Below are positions 6,132 through 8,165 of a stretch of 8,165 nucleotides of DNA, piece by piece. The notes beneath the pieces are model-generated. The model did not search any database and was not told where the DNA came from. It saw only the letters and a program-made list of their open reading frames with translations. Source of the DNA: Sulfurimonadaceae bacterium (GTDB lineage: Bacteria > Campylobacterota > Campylobacteria > Campylobacterales > Sulfurimonadaceae). A program made the position numbers and the translations under genes. Numbering within the stretch: the stretch's first letter is position 1; the number at the start of each line of letters is the position of its first letter. Where the stretch lies: NCBI GenBank assembly GCA_030610325.1, contig JAUWRZ010000078.1, positions 1 to 8,165 on the forward strand, read 5' to 3'.

Positions 6132-7319
6132 ATGGACACGCTGCTCTATCTTGGTGTCATCTTTGTCCTTGGTGCATTGACAGAGTGGTCAAGTCCTAAG
6201 CTACACCTCTCCAAGGTAGTCGGCTACATGGTCGTCGGACTAGTGATCGCTCCGGGGACTTTTGGACTTTTCCCCCACTCTTTCGTAGTCGATGTCCACA
6301 TCATCATCGATCTCTCTCTCGCTTTGATATCTGTTTTGGTAGGTGCGAGTCTTAAGCGCTCTGAGCTTCTTGATAAGACAAGACAGATCTTCTCTGTGAC
6401 TCTGTTTGAGGCGCTTTTTGCTTTTTTGGTAGTCACAGGAGGATTTTTCCTACTGGCAGGATGGGTCTTTCCCGGGGTTCAGGAACCACTGGTCATCGCA
6501 CTTTTATTGGGAGGTATCGCATCAGCATCAGCACCTGCAGCGACACTGGCTATCATACAGGAACTTCATGCCTATGGGAGGTTTAGTAAGATACTGCTGG
6601 CGGTAGTAGCAGCTGATGACGCTATGGCACTCATCCTGTTTGCTTTCGCGATGACTTTGAGCTCGACACTGCTTGGTTCGGGTAGCATCGACTACTCCAG
6701 TCTGTTACAGGCTTTGTATGTCATCGTCGGCAGTATTATCATCGGTCTGCTGGCTGGAGTCCTGACAACATGGTTTGAGAGGCTCTTCTCTCACCATAAA
6801 GGGATGGAGACGATCGCAACACTGGGAACGGTGTTCATAACCTACAGCGTGTCTGGAAAGCTGGGACTTGAACCGCTTTTGGCAACACTTGTCATGGGCA
6901 TGGTATTGGCAAATCTCTCTAAGGATTTTGACCTGGTCGAGAAAGAGATAGATAACCATATCATAGAGATCGTATTTATGCTCTTCTTCATACTTTCGGC
7001 TATGCATCTTGATCTCTCAGCACTGCTGGCACTGCCATTAGCTGTCATCACCTATCTTCTTCTGCGCATGATCGGAAAGATCGGAGGTGCCTATTTTGGT
7101 GCCAGAGTCTCTGGATGTGACAGGAGTATCCAGCAATATCTTGGTCTGGGCCTCTTTCCTCAGGCCGGTGTCGCTATTGGCTTGGCACTCTCTATTCAAG
7201 ACCATAGTGGTTTTGAGGCATTTGCTCCAATGATCTTAAACATCATCATCGCGACAACGATCGTTCATGAGTTCATCGGTCCATTCTTGACACGTTATGC
7301 TCTGGAGCAGACCAAGTAG
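6132..7319 (+). CDS. CPA2-family cation:proton antiporter
   Basis: Inner-membrane Na+ or K+/H+ antiporter of the Na_H_Exchanger (CPA2) family, 395 residues, with about 12-13 hydrophobic spans and no C-terminal RCK/TrkA-N domain, so it is the short form compared with KefB/KefC. Visible family features are HLSKVVGYMVVGLVIAPG (25-42), the unwound-helix segment ASASAPAATLAII (130-142), the ion-binding pair D162-D163 in VVAADDAMAL (a DD pair suggests electrogenic exchange), LEPLLATLVMGMVLAN (246-261), and basic residues in LLRMIGKIGGAYFGAR (310-325). GGGAG (6118-6122) precedes the ATG by 9 nt and lies at the end of the thioredoxin-like gene, only 6 nt separating the two frames. The ion cannot be decided from sequence. 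Cotranscription with a sensor cyclase is unusual. Confidence 0.93.
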   Translation: MDTLLYLGVIFVLGALTEWSSPKLHLSKVVGYMVVGLVIAPGTFGLFPHSFVVDVHIIIDLSLALISVLVGASLKRSELLDKTRQIFSVTLFEALFAFLVVTGGFFLLAGWVFPGVQEPLVIALLLGGIASASAPAATLAIIQELHAYGRFSKILLAVVAADDAMALILFAFAMTLSSTLLGSGSIDYSSLLQALYVIVGSIIIGLLAGVLTTWFERLFSHHKGMETIATLGTVFITYSVSGKLGLEPLLATLVMGMVLANLSKDFDLVEKEIDNHIIEIVFMLFFILSAMHLDLSALLALPLAVITYLLLRMIGKIGGAYFGARVSGCDRSIQQYLGLGLFPQAGVAIGLALSIQDHSGFEAFAPMILNIIIATTIVHEFIGPFLTRYALEQTK

Positions 7320-7388
7320 GGGTAGAGCGCTCTTATTTAGCCTGTTGATAGGTACTATTGACACTATTTCCATCTATATACCACTCTC

Positions 7389-7405
7389 ATGTCTTCTCAA
7401 GACAT
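7389..7405 (+). other. Hairpin in the gap after the antiporter gene
   Basis: ATGTCTT-CTC-AAGACAT is a perfect 7-bp stem with a 3-nt loop, 70 nt after the antiporter stop. No T-tract follows (CGAGCATG), so it is not a standard terminator. It may be an operator, as the dyad sits between TATATA (7375-7380) and TATACT (7444-7449), or part of the 3' end of the operon mRNA. A 10-bp palindrome, AGAGCGCTCT, lies at 7324-7333 just after the stop. Confidence 0.4.
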
Positions 7406-7443
7406 CGAGCATGTACGCACGCATTTTCCACATTATCCTCATC

Positions 7444-7449
7444 TATACT
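7444..7449 (+). promoter_or_regulatory. Candidate -10 box (TATACT) upstream of the 56-residue gene
   Basis: CATCTATACTGCCC contains TATACT about 138 nt before ATG 7587. The remaining gap between the antiporter and the small gene (7320-7586) holds no gene I can support. This is the best of several weak boxes there. Confidence 0.25.
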
Positions 7450-7586
7450 GCCCTCATGACAAAAAGGAGTGAGTTATCACTGGTAGAAGGTCAGATAGCG
7501 TCAAGATCGGAATAGAATGTGCTAAGAATGCGATGGTCAGAGCTTGGCGTTACTATTATGACAACCCAAATAAAAAAGGATCCAAG

Positions 7587-7757
7587 ATGAAAAAGATAAG
7601 TACAAGATATTTGATCATGTCCATGACAAAATATGGTAACAAAGTCCTGGAGGTATTGGCCTCAAAAGAGGAGGCACGCAAAGTGCTTGATGAGTATAAG
7701 ACATTCTACGTGAACAATGTGAGTTCACTATATATAAAACAGGTAGTGGTACGTTAG
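7587..7757 (+). CDS. Small hypothetical protein, 56 residues
   Basis: I do not recognise a family. The product starts MKKISTRYLIMSMTKYGNK and reads as a likely beta-hairpin (about 5-24), a charged helix (SKEEARKVLDEYKTFY, 26-41) and a final strand (about 47-55). It has no signal peptide or membrane span, so it should be cytosolic. The start is supported by AGGA (7577-7580) 6 nt before ATG. The frame is open upstream to a TGA at 7470-7472, and an alternative ATG at 7533 would add 18 residues (including WRYYYDN), but its ribosome-binding site is poor. Helix composition and the ribosome-binding site suggest a real gene. It may be a small regulator or an accessory protein; nothing shows which. 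Confidence 0.65.
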   Translation: MKKISTRYLIMSMTKYGNKVLEVLASKEEARKVLDEYKTFYVNNVSSLYIKQVVVR

Positions 7758-7776
7758 TCTCATATCTCTCGTACTA
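7747..7776 (+). terminator. Weak terminator candidate after the 56-residue gene
   Basis: TGGTACG (7747-7753) can pair with CGTACTA (7770-7776), including one G-U pair, around a 16-nt loop. CAG and then TTTT (7780-7783) follow. The large loop and short T-run make this tentative. Confidence 0.25.
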
Positions 7777-7813
7777 CAGTTTTAACAAGTAGCCTACATA
7801 AACAGGGATAATG

Positions 7814-7936
7814 ATGTTTTACCTTTTTACTGCCGGTATGTTTATTGCGACACTTCTCCTTATGAGTCTACCTGTGATCGCAGGGATCGCTGGACATATA
7901 CAAGACCCGGATATGCCAAAATCAGTCTTCTCCTGA
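7814..7936 (+). CDS. Small single-span membrane protein, 40 residues
   Basis: Not a family I recognise. The frame encodes MFYLFTAGMFIATLLLMSLP, continues hydrophobic to about residue 26, and ends with a short polar tail (HIQDPDMPKSVFS), so one membrane span with a C-terminal tail is predicted. AGGG (7804-7807) lies 6 nt before ATG 7814; a second ATG directly upstream (7811) would add one Met but leaves only 3 nt of spacing. The sequence is too hydrophobic and too well placed behind a ribosome-binding site to look like random frame, but it is short. It could be a small subunit or regulator of a membrane complex. The last codons and stop lie in a hairpin. Confidence 0.55.
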   Translation: MFYLFTAGMFIATLLLMSLPVIAGIAGHIQDPDMPKSVFS

Positions 7937-7945
7937 TCTTCAGGA
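7931..7945 (+). other. Hairpin overlapping the stop of the 40-residue gene
   Basis: TCCTGA-TCT-TCAGGA is a perfect 6-bp stem with a 3-nt loop; its left arm contains the TGA stop codon. It has no T-tract. It resembles in shape the hairpin after arsB, though not in sequence. Confidence 0.4.
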
Positions 7946-7976
7946 CACAATGAGCTCACAAATATCAAGTATTGTA

Positions 7977-7997
7977 CCTTCTATCAAATATAGAAGG
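7977..7997 (+). promoter_or_regulatory. Hairpin masking the ribosome-binding site of the glycine-rich exported protein
   Basis: CCTTCTAT (7977-7984) and ATAGAAGG (7990-7997) form a perfect 8-bp stem closed by the 5-nt loop CAAAT. The ribosome-binding site AAGGAG spans 7994-7999, so four of its six bases are in the stem and the start codon at 8005 follows 7 nt later. If transcribed from upstream of 7977, this would limit translation and could act as a thermosensor or a target for an RNA or protein. A TATTGT box at 7970-7975 could instead start the mRNA inside the left arm and remove the structure. Confidence 0.5.
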
Positions 7998-8004
7998 AGA
8001 TACT

Positions 8005-8165
8005 ATGAAAACAAAGATATTGATATTGGCCTTGCTATTGAGCATCTCTCAGGCTTACGCCTGGGGTGATAGAGAACAAGGTGCATTGATAGGCTTCATC
8101 AGCGGTATGGCTGTCTCGAATGTCTATCAGAGCCATCGTTTAGGAGATGGGCATCGAAATGCTCA
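8005..8165 (+). CDS. Exported glycine-rich (glycine-zipper-like) protein, 3' end outside window
   Basis: Only the first 53 residues are visible. A clear signal peptide (MKTKILILALLLSISQAYA, cleavage after residue 19) is followed by WGDREQGALIGFISGMAVSN, where G26, G30 and G34 are four residues apart, the spacing of a glycine zipper that packs in membranes. A basic, histidine-containing stretch (YQSHRLGDGHRN) comes next. The start is well supported by AAGGAG 5 nt before ATG, although that site is paired in a hairpin. A small envelope or outer-membrane-associated protein is likely. The function is unknown and the remainder lies beyond the right edge. Confidence 0.75.
   Translation, partial: MKTKILILALLLSISQAYAWGDREQGALIGFISGMAVSNVYQSHRLGDGHRNA

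Noticed and set aside
6705..7007. 100-codon open frame on the minus strand
   Set aside because: It lies entirely within the antiporter gene on the opposite strand, has no ribosome-binding site or domain features, and its residues are those expected from antisense reading of membrane-protein codons.
7297..7515. 72-codon + strand frame running out of the antiporter end
   Set aside because: It begins inside the antiporter gene in another frame, lacks a ribosome-binding site, and its sequence looks like random translation of the gap.
7504..7515. AGATCGGAATAG resembles the start of a sequencing adapter
   Set aside because: It differs at one of twelve bases and the surrounding sequence continues without adapter-like content, so it is coincidence.
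1..8165. CRISPR array, tRNA, rRNA, insertion sequence or integrase
   Set aside because: No regularly spaced repeats, cloverleaf-like sequence, transposase or recombinase frames were seen on either strand.

Overview
The window looks like chromosomal DNA of a Campylobacterota (epsilonproteobacterial) bacterium, most likely a free-living sulfur- or hydrogen-oxidising lineage such as the Sulfurimonas/Sulfurovum group. The grounds are moderate GC, AT-rich TATAAT-type -10 boxes without clear -35 boxes, AGGA/AAGG ribosome-binding sites, and the protein families present. The organism assignment is an inference from style, not a search result. Every supported gene is on the + strand.

Layout. (1) 3-1025: the 3' part of a GGDEF-EAL protein with a degenerate GGDEF half and a complete EAL phosphodiesterase catalytic set, cut by the left edge. 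(2) 1185-1895: an exported VanX/DdpX-type D-Ala-D-Ala dipeptidase, for which a GTG start downstream of the first ATG is better supported. (3) 2007-3260 and 3298-4191: a metal/metalloid efflux pair, an ArsB-type arsenite permease followed by a CDF (CzcD/ZitB-type) divalent cation exporter with a natural N-terminal run of six histidines. (4) 4314-7319: a tight three-gene unit of a membrane diguanylate cyclase with a periplasmic solute-binding sensor, an exported thioredoxin-fold protein (CGVC), and a CPA2 cation:proton antiporter. It is preceded by a clear TATAAT promoter. (5) 7320-8165: a looser region with three small genes: a 56-residue cytosolic protein, a 40-residue single-span membrane protein, and the start of an exported glycine-rich protein cut by the right edge. 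The last gene has a hairpin that pairs with its ribosome-binding site.

Themes. Two enzymes act on opposite sides of c-di-GMP metabolism (EAL at the left, GGEEF in the middle), but they lie in different transcription units. The other genes deal with the cell envelope: peptide turnover, toxic metal export, thiol redox and ion homeostasis. I see no mobile element, CRISPR array, tRNA or rRNA. The clearest less-explained signals are the SD-masking hairpin at 7977-7997, the sensor-cyclase/thioredoxin/antiporter operon, the small-gene cluster at the right end, and several short hairpins without T-tracts at gene ends.
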